From assembly GCA_029004715.1 (NCBI GenBank), contig JAQVYX010000008.1:1-38446 (forward strand): a stretch of 38,446 nt of DNA, written 5' to 3'. The position numbers and the translations under genes are program-made. The stretch comes from Acidaminococcaceae bacterium (lineage in GTDB: Bacteria; Bacillota; Negativicutes; Acidaminococcales; Acidaminococcaceae). This document shows, piece by piece, positions 16,861-25,093 of this stretch. The first letter of the stretch is position 1. The number at the start of each line of letters is the position of its first letter. The notes under the pieces are model-generated. The model saw nothing but the letters and a program-made list of their open reading frames with translations. It did no database searches and was not told where the DNA came from.

Positions 16861-16889
16861 AGTATAGCAATGCTACAAACTATTGTCAA
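16861..16889 (-). promoter_or_regulatory. Promoter of the T-box/TRAP operon
   Basis: On the minus strand TTGACA (16884-16889) and TATACT (16861-16866) are separated by 17 nt. It lies 39 bp after the stop of the MBL-fold gene, and its start site near 16854 begins the T-box leader. Confidence 0.82.
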
Positions 16890-16927
16890 GAGACAAATGC
16901 TGAATTATTTTACAATTATTATACTCT

Positions 16928-18535
16928 TTAAACAGATTTCATTACATCATCAATATACTGCTTAATTTTTTCCAATTTTTTCTTCATTTCAGCGACTTTA
17001 GTATTATCACTAGCAGCTACCTGTTCTAATTTGTTTTTGTATAACAAGTAATCTTTTTCCATATGACGCATATAATCACGCAACTCATCAATTTCAGGAA
17101 CACCCGCAACAGCAGAGGAAACCTCCATGTGCCAATCTGTCCCATCAATAACAACGCTATCACCGTAATTAGGGATAACCGTAGCTGTTCCCAAGGTATT
17201 ACGTAAATTTTCAGCAAAAGCCGAAGCCGCATCATACTCACCATGTACAACAAAAAACGCTGTCGGTTTTTGCTTCATCTGCTTAAACATCGCCATCATT
17301 TGGTCTTTATCAGCATGAGCGGAGAATCCAGCCATATTATAAATCTTAGCTTTAACGGCAATTTCCTCCCCCATAATCTTCACGCGTTTTGCCCCTTCAA
17401 CTAAGCGACGCCCCATACTGCCCTCTGCTTGGTAACCGGCAAAAATTACACTGCTATCGCTGCGCCATAAATTATGTTTTAAATGATGAAGTATACGACC
17501 GGCATCGGCCATGCCACTAGCAGAAATGATAATCATCGGGCTAGGCATTTCGTTAATGGCCCGTGATTCTTCCGGTGTCTGCGTATACCGTACATTAGGC
17601 ATATCGATTAATTTACCACCTTGCGCATCATAGATTGATTGTGCTTCTTCATCATATTCATCCGGATTAAGAAACATTACTTGGGTAGCCTTAATAGCCA
17701 TGGGACTATCAATCATAATCGGCACACGCTGAATCTTTTTGGCATCCATAAGTTTTTGGAAATAATATAACATTGTTTGAGTACGACCTACGGCAAAAGC
17801 AGGAATGATAACATTACCACCTTTGGCCAAAGCCTCTTGCATAATATCACACAGCTCTTGCTCGCGGTCGGCAACTTCATGAACTCTATCTCCATAAGTA
17901 GATTCCGTGATGATAAAATCTGCCCCCGACATATTATCAGGATCAGGCAAAATGGGCTGGTTGGGTTGTCCCAAGTCGCCGGTAAAAATAATTTTGGTCT
18001 TCTTGCCATTTTCTTCCACAAAAATATTAACTATAGAACTACCCAAAATATGTCCTGCTATTTGAAAACGCACTTTAATTCCAGGAAATAATTCCACCTC
18101 TTCATTGTAATCATGCACAGTAAAATGTTTTAGTGCAATATAAGCATCATCTACAGTATACATAGGCTCTACAACACTTCTACCGGCACGTTTGCCCTTA
18201 CGATTAAGGAATTCTGCTTCCGACTCTTGAATATGCGCACTATCAGGCAACAATATATCACACAATTCTCTAGTTACTTTGGTACAATGCACTCTACCTG
18301 CAAAACCATGTTTTACCAGCTTGGGGAGTAAACCACTATGGTCAATATGAGCATGGCTGAGAACCACTGCGTCAATTTCTCCCGGGTTAAAAGCAAAATC
18401 TCGATAATTTAATGATCTTATAATCTTAGGACCTTGAAACATACCGCAATCAAGCAAAATCTTTTTACCATTAACTTCTAACATGTGACAAGAACCGGTT
18501 ACCGTTCTGTCCGCTCCCAAAAATGTTATTTTCAT
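16928..18535 (-). CDS. MBL-fold / beta-CASP metallo-ribonuclease
   Basis: 535 residues. The metallo-beta-lactamase core has HAHIDH (residues 61-66, zinc ligands), a later GHILGSS His and the FTGDLG Asp. The beta-CASP insert (about residues 210-390) includes STYGD, PAFAVGRTQTMLYYF and SPMAIKAT. The final IISASGMADAGRILHHL and FSAHAD blocks complete the site. Members of this CPSF-like group are RNA endo- or exonucleases. It lacks the KH domains of the archaeal form and carries a Lys-rich coiled C-terminus. Its promoter region contains a long inverted repeat (18566-18618). A role in RNA processing or decay is known for the family; the target is unknown. Confidence 0.9.
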   Translation of the reverse strand: MKITFLGADRTVTGSCHMLEVNGKKILLDCGMFQGPKIIRSLNYRDFAFNPGEIDAVVLSHAHIDHSGLLPKLVKHGFAGRVHCTKVTRELCDILLPDSAHIQESEAEFLNRKGKRAGRSVVEPMYTVDDAYIALKHFTVHDYNEEVELFPGIKVRFQIAGHILGSSIVNIFVEENGKKTKIIFTGDLGQPNQPILPDPDNMSGADFIITESTYGDRVHEVADREQELCDIMQEALAKGGNVIIPAFAVGRTQTMLYYFQKLMDAKKIQRVPIMIDSPMAIKATQVMFLNPDEYDEEAQSIYDAQGGKLIDMPNVRYTQTPEESRAINEMPSPMIIISASGMADAGRILHHLKHNLWRSDSSVIFAGYQAEGSMGRRLVEGAKRVKIMGEEIAVKAKIYNMAGFSAHADKDQMMAMFKQMKQKPTAFFVVHGEYDAASAFAENLRNTLGTATVIPNYGDSVVIDGTDWHMEVSSAVAGVPEIDELRDYMRHMEKDYLLYKNKLEQVAASDNTKVAEMKKKLEKIKQYIDDVMKSV

Positions 18536-18565
18536 TTGTTAATCACTCCCTTATTAATTAATAAA

Positions 18566-18618
18566 AACTTTTAATATGCTATCTACAGTATACAATATTT
18601 AGCATATTATTAAAAGTT
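18566..18618. repeat. Long inverted repeat around the promoter of the MBL gene
   Basis: Arms 18566-18581 (AACTTTTAATATGCTA) and 18600-18618 (its complement with a 3-nt bulge) match over 16 bp and flank an 18-bp centre. The centre contains, on the minus strand, TATACT (18587-18592), a good -10 box for the MBL gene. The symmetry around a core promoter suggests a repressor operator or a cruciform. Confidence 0.6.
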
Positions 18619-18648
18619 AATTGATAAATGTTACAAATAAGTAGCAAC

Positions 18649-18700
18649 AAAAAGCTGATCATTAAATGTTATTTTCAACTAACATTTTAGTAATCAGCTT
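18649..18700 (-). terminator. Terminator after the 157-aa gene
   Basis: A long imperfect hairpin: on the minus strand AAGCTGATTACTAAAATGTTA pairs with TAACATTTAATGATCAGCTT, followed by TTTTTG. It begins 12 bp after the stop codon and is preceded by no other gene. Confidence 0.8.
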
Positions 18701-18712
18701 AAAAAGATTCAT

Positions 18713-19186
18713 TTATTTTTTTAATGGTAACCCTTTTTGCAAAATCTCCTCGATATTAGTAGGCTTAGGACGCACGTCATCATAGGCAAAAACTAATTCA
18801 ATAATCGTCTCCTTACCCTTGGCATCGGGTTTTTCAGCAAAAACACATTGCTTAATTGCCCCATCGTGATCTCGGAAATTGATTATAAGACAAGTAACTT
18901 CCTCCGGGTACTTACTATCTGCCGGTGCCGCCCAGGACAAAAATTTCTCCCCTTCAAGTTTACCAATAAGCCCTCCCGCCATTACAGAAACCAAACCTAT
19001 GATGCCGTCTTCCTGCAAAACATCAGTACCATCAAATTCAAAGGTAGCAATATCTTGAAAAGATAGTTCATTTTTATAATTAGCACTTGTAATACTAATG
19101 CCCCTACCTGACAAGGCTATAGTGCACTCTTCGCCTTCTGTAATTGGTAGTCCGTGTACATGATAAAGTTTGACTTTTAAATCCAT
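18713..19186 (-). CDS. Hypothetical protein, mostly beta, unknown function
   Basis: 157 residues, no signal peptide. Alternating short hydrophobic strands (KVKLYHV, CTIALSGRGISI, IATFEF) suggest a PH-like or other beta-rich fold. One glycine-rich segment, IIGLVSVMAGGLIGKLEG (about residues 62-79), may be buried or membrane-touching. I do not recognise the family. GAGGAAG precedes the ATG and a TGG-TATAAT extended -10 lies about 35 bp upstream. It is a single-gene unit with a strong terminator. Confidence 0.7.
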   Translation of the reverse strand: MDLKVKLYHVHGLPITEGEECTIALSGRGISITSANYKNELSFQDIATFEFDGTDVLQEDGIIGLVSVMAGGLIGKLEGEKFLSWAAPADSKYPEEVTCLIINFRDHDGAIKQCVFAEKPDAKGKETIIELVFAYDDVRPKPTNIEEILQKGLPLKK

Positions 19187-19219
19187 ATTATCTTCCTCGT
19201 TTCGTTAAATAATTGTTTT

Positions 19220-19228
19220 ATTATACCA
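19220..19228 (-). promoter_or_regulatory. Extended -10 promoter of the 157-aa gene
   Basis: On the minus strand TGG-TATAAT gives an extended -10 without a recognisable -35, about 35 bp upstream of the ATG. Confidence 0.4.
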
Positions 19229-19322
19229 TATTCTCTTTATTTTATTCGCATTTTTCCCTCCGCCATCTCTAGCAACAAGGTATATAATATACTTGTAACA
19301 AATATGAAAGGAAATGATAACA

Positions 19323-19715
19323 ATGAAAGAAGTTTATGACTTTTTAAAAAAATGCGGTACTTTTTATGTGGCCACTATAGACGGCAAACAACCAAGGGTA
19401 CGACCATTTGGTGCTGTAGACATTTATAACAATAAGCTGCATATCCAAACTGCAAATACCAAAAAGGTTTTCCGGCAAATGCAAATTAATCCTCGCATTG
19501 AGATTTGTTGCTTTGATGGCTCTACTTGGCTGAGAATTGAAGCCACTGCCGTTTTAGATGACAACTTAGATGCCAGAGAACACATGCTAATTGCCAATCC
19601 TGTTTTACAGAAAATGTATGCCGCTAATGATGGCGTAGGTGTTGTTTTCTACCTAGAAGATGCCGTAGCTACCTTTGCTTCTTTTACCGCTAAGCCAAAA
19701 GTTATTAGTTTCTAA
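19323..19715 (+). CDS. Pyridoxamine 5'-phosphate oxidase family flavin-binding protein
   Basis: 130 residues starting MKEVYDFLKKCGTFYVATIDGKQPRVRPFG, the usual opening of small split-barrel FMN proteins of the PNPOx-like superfamily. The NKLHIQTANTKKVFRQMQINPRIEICC block and the late VFYLEDAVATFASF end also fit. Members bind FMN or F420 and reduce varied substrates; the substrate here is unknown. The start is the ATG at 19323, 10 nt after AAGGA (19308-19312). The ATG at 19314 is only 1 nt from that site. A TATAAT lies at 19283-19288 without a clear -35. The gene is convergent with the COG2509-type gene, and no terminator is visible between them. Confidence 0.85.
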   Translation: MKEVYDFLKKCGTFYVATIDGKQPRVRPFGAVDIYNNKLHIQTANTKKVFRQMQINPRIEICCFDGSTWLRIEATAVLDDNLDAREHMLIANPVLQKMYAANDGVGVVFYLEDAVATFASFTAKPKVISF

Positions 19716-19730
19716 AAATACCTGTACTCT

Positions 19731-21119
19731 TTATTCTGCGCGCAAACGTTGTCCAATCTGCCTAGCGACGTAAACCCCTGAGGCAGAAGCTTGGGAAAGG
19801 CCTCTTGTTATGCCTGCCCCATCGCCGACAGCGAATAAATTAGGTATCTGAGTTTCCAATTTACTGTCTAACTGTAAGCGCGAACTATAAAACTTCACTT
19901 CTACACCATAGAGCAAGGTGTCGGCATTGGCCGTACCCGGAGCTACTTTGTCCAAAGCGTAAATCATCTCGATAATATTATCCAAATGACGTTTAGGCAG
20001 AACTAGGCTTAAATCACCAGGTACTGCCTCCAAAGTAGGCTTAGTAAAACTTTGGCTCAGTCTATGCTCATTTGTTCTTCTTCCTTTGATTAAATCCCCA
20101 AAACGTTGAATTAAAACACCGCCGCCGAGCATATTGGAGAAAGAAGCTATGCGTTTACCGTACTGGTGTGGTTCTTGAAAAGGTTCTGTAAATTTATTGC
20201 TTACTAATAGGGCGAAATTAGTATTAGGACTATTTAATTTGGGATCGCTGAAGCTATGCCCATTGACGGTAACAATACCGTCGGTATTTTCTGCTACCAC
20301 ATAGCCATTGGGGTTCATGCAAAAAGTGCGTACAAGGTCCCCATACTGCTTGGTGCGATAAACAAGTTTGGCCTCGTAAACCTCATCTGTAATATGTTTA
20401 AATACTTGTGCAGGTACTTCTACGCGCACTCCCACATCTACTTGGTTATTAATAAAGGATAAGCCTAACTCCTTGCACTGCTCAGTAAACCACTCGGCGC
20501 CTGCGCGTCCCGGAGCCGCTATTAAACATTTACAATGCACATCAGCAATTTCTCCTGTAGTTTGAAGCACAAAACCTGTGCCTTCTTGGCAAATTTTTTC
20601 TACATGAGTATCACAGCGAATATCTATTTTACCTATTAGATATTTATAGATGTTTTCCATGATTATCAAATTGTTTTCGGTACCTAAATGGCGCACCTTG
20701 GCGTTAAGCAAATGTAAATCATAGGCCAAGGCTACTTTGCCTATGTTACAATTTTTCGTACTAAAATATTCTCCCGGCGCTCCATGACGGCAATTCAATT
20801 TATCTACATAGTCGATAAGCTCAATAACCGTTTCGCTGGGAATATATTCACTTAACCAACCGCCGAATTCAGTGGTGAAATTGTATTTGCCGTCAGAAAA
20901 AGCCCCCGCACCGCCAAAACCACGCATAATATCACAAGGAATGCAGCGCAAACAGTGATTTACTTTCTTTTGTGCCAAAGGGCATTGCCTTTTATCAATA
21001 GGATGCCCTTCTTCAATTATTGCAACCTTGAGCTTCGGATATTTCAACGTAAATTCATAGGCTGCAAAAATTGCCGCCGGGCCACCGCCAATAATAGCAA
21101 CATCAAATTCATTCCTCAT
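19731..21119 (-). CDS. NAD(P)/FAD-dependent oxidoreductase, COG2509 type
   Basis: 462 residues. An N-terminal FAD Rossmann motif (AIIGGGPAAIFAAYE, about residues 8-22) and the closing GDGAGITRGLSQASASG FAD block are clear. Between them is a Cys-rich stretch (QCPLAQKKVNHCLRCIPC, about 44-61) followed by RGFGGAGAFSDGKYN, characteristic of the uncharacterised FAD-dependent dehydrogenase group COG2509. The four cysteines could hold a metal or FeS cluster or form redox pairs. The physiological substrate is unknown. It overlaps the preceding hydrolase gene by ATGA, so the two are translationally coupled. Confidence 0.85.
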   Translation of the reverse strand: MRNEFDVAIIGGGPAAIFAAYEFTLKYPKLKVAIIEEGHPIDKRQCPLAQKKVNHCLRCIPCDIMRGFGGAGAFSDGKYNFTTEFGGWLSEYIPSETVIELIDYVDKLNCRHGAPGEYFSTKNCNIGKVALAYDLHLLNAKVRHLGTENNLIIMENIYKYLIGKIDIRCDTHVEKICQEGTGFVLQTTGEIADVHCKCLIAAPGRAGAEWFTEQCKELGLSFINNQVDVGVRVEVPAQVFKHITDEVYEAKLVYRTKQYGDLVRTFCMNPNGYVVAENTDGIVTVNGHSFSDPKLNSPNTNFALLVSNKFTEPFQEPHQYGKRIASFSNMLGGGVLIQRFGDLIKGRRTNEHRLSQSFTKPTLEAVPGDLSLVLPKRHLDNIIEMIYALDKVAPGTANADTLLYGVEVKFYSSRLQLDSKLETQIPNLFAVGDGAGITRGLSQASASGVYVARQIGQRLRAE

Positions 21120-22051
21120 TTCTTAAAGACCTCCTTGTCGACAACTGAATTATAAATAATTGACGATATTTGATTAATTGTTTTGAGCGTTTTTGCCTTA
21201 TCAATAGAACTGTCTGTCATAATAGCCAAAATATACTTTTCTTTGGCATAAATAATACCACAATCATTTTGTACCCCCGGCAAATCTCCTTCCATGTGGG
21301 CAACAACTACATTTTTAGGGAGCAACGCCGGGATTTTATTTTTTCCCTGGACAGCTTGCAAAAATTGTAGCATTTGGTTATCATAACCAACTGACACACA
21401 TTTTCCTCGATAAATTTTTTCGAAAATAGTAACTAAGTCATTTACCGAAGTATAATTTTCTTTTCCTTCTTTTTGCGCATTATAATCCATCATTTTACGC
21501 AATAAAAGGGTATCAGCATAACCTTTATCTTGTATGTACTTATTAATATTGTCCATGCCTAAAATATCTATAAGCATATTTGTAGCCGTGTTATCATTGG
21601 CTACAATCATTTTTTCCAGTAAAGCACCAAAAGTTAGTTTTATCCCTGGTTTTTCATTTTGTAGAGCCGGGCTTCCTTCTACAATATCATCTTCCTTAAG
21701 CGTATATTCATCAGTATTTTTATATATACCTGCCTGCAAATCATCCATTGCCTTCGCCATGATAAATACTTTTATCATACTAGCTGCCGGCATTTTTCCC
21801 GAATAATTGTAAAATATTTGGTTAGTGCTTAAAGACTTATAGTATACGGAGCACCCCGCGCCTGATTGGGCGATAATATTGTTCAAAAAAGTATAGGGCA
21901 ACTGCGTATTAGCATTGTGAGCTACGGTACTCGCTTCTTTTTTAAGTGCCTGTTCCTGATATTTACCGCTATGGTTAATGGCTGCAAATGCTACAATTGC
22001 CAAGGCAACTAGTACCAGTAATATAATTAATAATTTTTTATTTATACTCAT
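21116..22051 (-). CDS. Class A beta-lactamase-like serine hydrolase, membrane-anchored, motifs altered
   Basis: 311 residues with one N-terminal membrane segment (about residues 6-25), so the enzyme domain is extracytoplasmic. SMIK (Ser91, Lys94) gives the SxxK nucleophile motif of serine beta-lactamases and PBP-like hydrolases, and the NDNTATN and KMMDYNA blocks match the COG2367 group. However, the SDN motif reads NDN (152-154) and the KTG motif reads MEG (253-255, in AHMEGDLPGV). These changes make ordinary beta-lactam hydrolysis doubtful. It may act on peptidoglycan or be a binding protein. It sits in an ATGA-coupled trio, downstream of a metallopeptidase and upstream of an FAD oxidoreductase. 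Confidence 0.8.
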   Translation of the reverse strand: MSINKKLLIILLVLVALAIVAFAAINHSGKYQEQALKKEASTVAHNANTQLPYTFLNNIIAQSGAGCSVYYKSLSTNQIFYNYSGKMPAASMIKVFIMAKAMDDLQAGIYKNTDEYTLKEDDIVEGSPALQNEKPGIKLTFGALLEKMIVANDNTATNMLIDILGMDNINKYIQDKGYADTLLLRKMMDYNAQKEGKENYTSVNDLVTIFEKIYRGKCVSVGYDNQMLQFLQAVQGKNKIPALLPKNVVVAHMEGDLPGVQNDCGIIYAKEKYILAIMTDSSIDKAKTLKTINQISSIIYNSVVDKEVFKK

Positions 22052-22707
22052 AGAATCTCCATCAACTTCCTATTATTTTTTAGCCATTTTTCCTGCTGAC
22101 CATAGTCTGGCAATACCTCTGCAACGCTTGCCCAAAATGCTCTATTATGGCTTTTATTTTTTATATGACAAAGTTCATGCACAATGACATAATCCATAAC
22201 ATCTAGCGGACACATAACCAATCGCCAGGAAAAGTTAATATTATTACGAAAACTGCACGAACCCCAACGAGTTCTCGCTTCTGATACTTTAACTTCATGC
22301 GGCACCACTTCCATAAGTGTAGCATAATAAGTTGTTCTTTTCTTCATTAATGCCAAAGCCTTTCGTTTAAGCCACATTTTAAATTGTTCGCAAGAACACG
22401 CCAACGGAATTTTAATATATACTCCAAACAAAATAATGTCATCTATAGCACACAAATTGATAGTATAGTCTTCCCCACAAAATTTTACAATATCCCCTTC
22501 GGTCATAGTTATGGGGTGAAATTTGCTGTTAGCTGCTTTTACAGCCATACATTTGCGCTCCAACCAATTTTGTTTCTCATGAATAAACCCTATTATAGCA
22601 TCTTTAGATGCATAATAAGGTGCTCTTACTATGAGTTCGCCGTCGCTATTAACGACCAAAGCAATACTTTTTCTTTTGGACCGAATAATCTCTTTAGGTA
22701 TAATCAT
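22048..22707 (-). CDS. YgjP-like (DUF45/SprT-type) metallopeptidase
   Basis: 219 residues. The C-terminal third has ARTRWGSCSFRNNINFSWRL followed by YVIVHELCHIKNKSHNRAFW, the HExxH zinc site and downstream His that define YgjP-like metallopeptidase domains. The start is uncertain. The conserved part begins at the ATG at 22707, which has no Shine-Dalgarno, and TATAAT sits only about 8 bp upstream. The message could therefore be nearly leaderless, or begin at an upstream GTG (22743) that also lacks a ribosome site. The stop overlaps the next start by ATGA. The substrate is unknown. Confidence 0.8.
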   Translation of the reverse strand: MIIPKEIIRSKRKSIALVVNSDGELIVRAPYYASKDAIIGFIHEKQNWLERKCMAVKAANSKFHPITMTEGDIVKFCGEDYTINLCAIDDIILFGVYIKIPLACSCEQFKMWLKRKALALMKKRTTYYATLMEVVPHEVKVSEARTRWGSCSFRNNINFSWRLVMCPLDVMDYVIVHELCHIKNKSHNRAFWASVAEVLPDYGQQEKWLKNNRKLMEIL

Positions 22708-22812
22708 AATGTTAATTATACCATTAAATGTAGACAAAACCACAATATTGTTCTACTATGTATTTGTGGCTTAAACAATAAAATACATCTAGACAGAAAA
22801 GGAGATGCAAAT

Positions 22813-23127
22813 ATGTCTGAATTATCTATGGTATTAGATAAGCTTGGTTTTTGGGAAGCAGAAACAGAAGATGACCATATTACTATTTACGGGATGGACT
22901 TTCCTGAAGCTCATTGCTACATCCTGATTACCGATGATGGGGGCAATACTCCAGAAGATAACAGAGCACCGCTAGTTGTTGCTTGTTATGATGAAAACGA
23001 TTGTTTCCAATGGGGCAAAGAATTGAAAAATCTCTTTATTCTAGATGAAATAGTCGGGGCACATACTGCCGGCAGTACGATATTATTAACAGCTATCCAA
23101 GATTATGTAACGCCACCTAAAAAATAG
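22813..23127 (+). CDS. Hypothetical protein, 104 aa
   Basis: Begins MSELSMVLDKLGFWEAETED and is acidic, without membrane segments. It contains a YILITDDGGNTPEDNRAPLVVACYDEND region and an Ile/Leu-rich end. I do not recognise it. The start is fixed by AAGGAG (22799-22804) 8 nt before the ATG at 22813. The open frame that continues upstream to 22384 is antisense to the metallopeptidase and is not coding. It is a single-gene unit ending at a strong terminator. Confidence 0.72.
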   Translation: MSELSMVLDKLGFWEAETEDDHITIYGMDFPEAHCYILITDDGGNTPEDNRAPLVVACYDENDCFQWGKELKNLFILDEIVGAHTAGSTILLTAIQDYVTPPKK

Positions 23128-23133
23128 CAGGCG

Positions 23134-23168
23134 AAAACACTAATTCCGCAAAGAATTAGTGTTTTTTT
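23134..23168. terminator. Bidirectional terminator
   Basis: AAAACACTAATTC and GAATTAGTGTTTT are perfect 13-bp arms around a 6-nt loop, with a T7 run on the plus strand and T4 on the minus strand. It ends both the 104-aa gene and the convergent UPF0178 gene. Confidence 0.88.
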
Positions 23169-23169
23169 A

Positions 23170-23628
23170 TTATATTTTTCCCTTATTCGTTGCTATCATT
23201 TCTTGTATTATTGCTTTTAGCTTGCAAACAAACTCGGTATCTTGCTCACTATTACGCTTTTTGGGTCCCTTTAAGCGTCCTCCTGCCATTCTAATCTTTT
23301 TAGCCGTGTGCCTAGCTAATAGCAAAGAATCAATATTAAAAGAATCATACTCTAAACCATTTTGGCTCATAACTCTTGCCAAACGTGCCAGACACATTGC
23401 TGCCAAACCATAGTCTTGAGTAATAACTATATCATCCTTTTTTACCATATTAACCAAAGCAAAGTCTACACTATCCGGGCCTTTGGAAAACTGTATGGTA
23501 GTCGCGCCAGGTTTGGTAAATACATGGCTGGCATCACATAATATTAAACACTCTAGCTTGAAAAATGTTGCTATGGCTATAGTTGCATCTATAACTGGGC
23601 ACCCATCGCCATCTATGAGAATTCTCAT
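23170..23628 (-). CDS. UPF0178 (YaiI/YqxD, DUF188) family protein
   Basis: 152 residues with the family blocks DGDGCPVIDATI at the start, DIVITQDYGLAAMCL in the middle, then RMAGGRLKGPKKRNSEQD. These proteins have a PIN/NYN-like fold with acidic residues suggesting a nuclease, but no activity is established. It overlaps the preceding 118-aa gene by ATGA, and is the last gene of a three-gene minus-strand unit. Confidence 0.9.
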   Translation of the reverse strand: MRILIDGDGCPVIDATIAIATFFKLECLILCDASHVFTKPGATTIQFSKGPDSVDFALVNMVKKDDIVITQDYGLAAMCLARLARVMSQNGLEYDSFNIDSLLLARHTAKKIRMAGGRLKGPKKRNSEQDTEFVCKLKAIIQEMIATNKGKI

Positions 23629-23981
23629 AATATTTCAACCTTGTACTCATCATCTCCGCTAGCAGCAAAGTATTCGCGCAGTTTCGCCGCAAATTCATTA
23701 GCTGCTTCCGGTCGTACTTTTCCTAGAAAATAAACTTCCCCACCAACATCTATAGCAAATGTTTGTCTCTCTATTTTATTCATAGCTAAGAATTTTTCAT
23801 AGTTTTTTCGACCTCTAACAAAACTAACATAACCACGTTCTTGTAATTCATCTAAAATACTATCAATAAAATAATTTGTATTTGTAGCGTCTTCTGCCAT
23901 AGCCTCAAAGGTATTTTCTCCTATGCCGAGCAAAAACAACGCATCTTTTAATATTTTTTTCGTTTCATCACTAATTTTCAT
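23625..23981 (-). CDS. Hypothetical protein, 118 aa
   Basis: A soluble protein rich in charged helices. The first 55 residues look helical (KISDETKKILKDALFLLG), and the rest alternates strands and helices (TFAIDVGGEVYFLG, then an AANEFAAKLREYF helix). I do not recognise it. It starts 13 nt after the upstream gene with an AGAGGTG ribosome site and overlaps the UPF0178 gene by ATGA, so it is translationally coupled to it. Confidence 0.72.
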   Translation of the reverse strand: MKISDETKKILKDALFLLGIGENTFEAMAEDATNTNYFIDSILDELQERGYVSFVRGRKNYEKFLAMNKIERQTFAIDVGGEVYFLGKVRPEAANEFAAKLREYFAASGDDEYKVEIL

Positions 23982-23994
23982 GAAAACTCACCTC

Positions 23995-25068
23995 TTATTT
24001 AGCTGGTAATATGTTATAACATTCAATAGCCTTAGTATCATCATTGAAATGTAAAGCTGTAAAAACAACCTGGCTAGTTGTTGTTGCCAAATCACAGGAA
24101 CTTATTTCTTTATCACCACTGTCATAAGAATTTAGTACCCAAGAATTGTTGAAATGCCATAAGCCGTCCTTGCTCTTAGACAAGTCAATGTCACCGGAAG
24201 TGAAATCGCGAGAAAAAATCACCTTTTTATCTTTATTAAAAATTAGCAAAGTACCGCTTACGCTTTTAATATTAGCAGCCAACAATTTAAAAGGTATCCA
24301 CGCCTTTATAACCGACTCTTTATCTTTGTTTAGGCGTTCTATTGACATACTTCCAGATCCACTAGTAATAAGCTGTACCTTGGCTTTGATTTTATCTTGA
24401 ATAGGCTTGTTTAAAGCCGCCAAACGTTTTTCTACAACTTTATCTCTTTCTGCGATAAAATCTTTGAGATTAGCAATTTCAGTCAAGCACCAAGTTCCAT
24501 CCCCTAACTGTTGCATCTGCAGACGAAGTACAAAGTTTTGGTCTAATTGTTGATCCCAGACATTTATAGTAACTATTGCCTCAGTCTTATTTCTACTGGT
24601 ACTAGCAATCCCTTTGAATTTCATAGATGTAAGGCCAGTGCGTTCTGCGGCCGAAGCCACTATAACTTGCCCATCATTTTGTGCGTTTAATTTGCTAAAG
24701 CTGCCAGTTGTAACATATTTTTGTGCCTGTACCACAAAGGCCGGCACCGCTGCCGCCTTAACCATATTAATAATTCCGGCAACTGCAGGTGTTTTCATTT
24801 CTTCCGCCGGAATAGTAGTGGCTATCATATCATCAATAGCCTGCGTGCCAATATTCTGCAGGTTAACATGCTTTTCAAAAGTAATAAGATCGTGTTTTTC
24901 CACCGCGTCCTTAATAATACCAAGAGAATGTTGTGGTGTCTTCACCCAATACAATAAATAAAAAGCAGCTATAGCTGCTAAGACAATTACAATGCCAATA
25001 ATAATCTTGCTAAGCTTACTCTTGGGCTTTACTACCCCACCACCTATTTTTTCTTGCTTATCTGTCAT
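23995..25068 (-). CDS. Membrane-anchored protein, DUF2939-like
   Basis: 357 residues. A short Lys-rich cytoplasmic tail is followed by one membrane segment (about residues 22-42, IIIGIVIVLAAIAAFYLLYW) and a long extracytoplasmic domain whose TPQHSLGIIKDAVEKHDLITFEKHVNL opening resembles DUF2939 proteins. Function unknown. The start is the ATG at 25068 with GGAG about 8 nt upstream; the extra eight residues in the longer frame include that site. A TGG-TATAAT promoter lies 26 bp upstream. It is first in an operon with the 118-aa and UPF0178 genes. Confidence 0.75.
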   Translation of the reverse strand: MTDKQEKIGGGVVKPKSKLSKIIIGIVIVLAAIAAFYLLYWVKTPQHSLGIIKDAVEKHDLITFEKHVNLQNIGTQAIDDMIATTIPAEEMKTPAVAGIINMVKAAAVPAFVVQAQKYVTTGSFSKLNAQNDGQVIVASAAERTGLTSMKFKGIASTSRNKTEAIVTINVWDQQLDQNFVLRLQMQQLGDGTWCLTEIANLKDFIAERDKVVEKRLAALNKPIQDKIKAKVQLITSGSGSMSIERLNKDKESVIKAWIPFKLLAANIKSVSGTLLIFNKDKKVIFSRDFTSGDIDLSKSKDGLWHFNNSWVLNSYDSGDKEISSCDLATTTSQVVFTALHFNDDTKAIECYNILPAK

Positions 25069-25093
25069 TATTCCATCTCCATTCACAGGCAAT

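Noticed and set aside
22384-22812. Long frame upstream of the 104-aa gene
   Set aside because: It is antisense to the YgjP-like gene and has no ribosome site; AAGGAG precedes the ATG at 22813.
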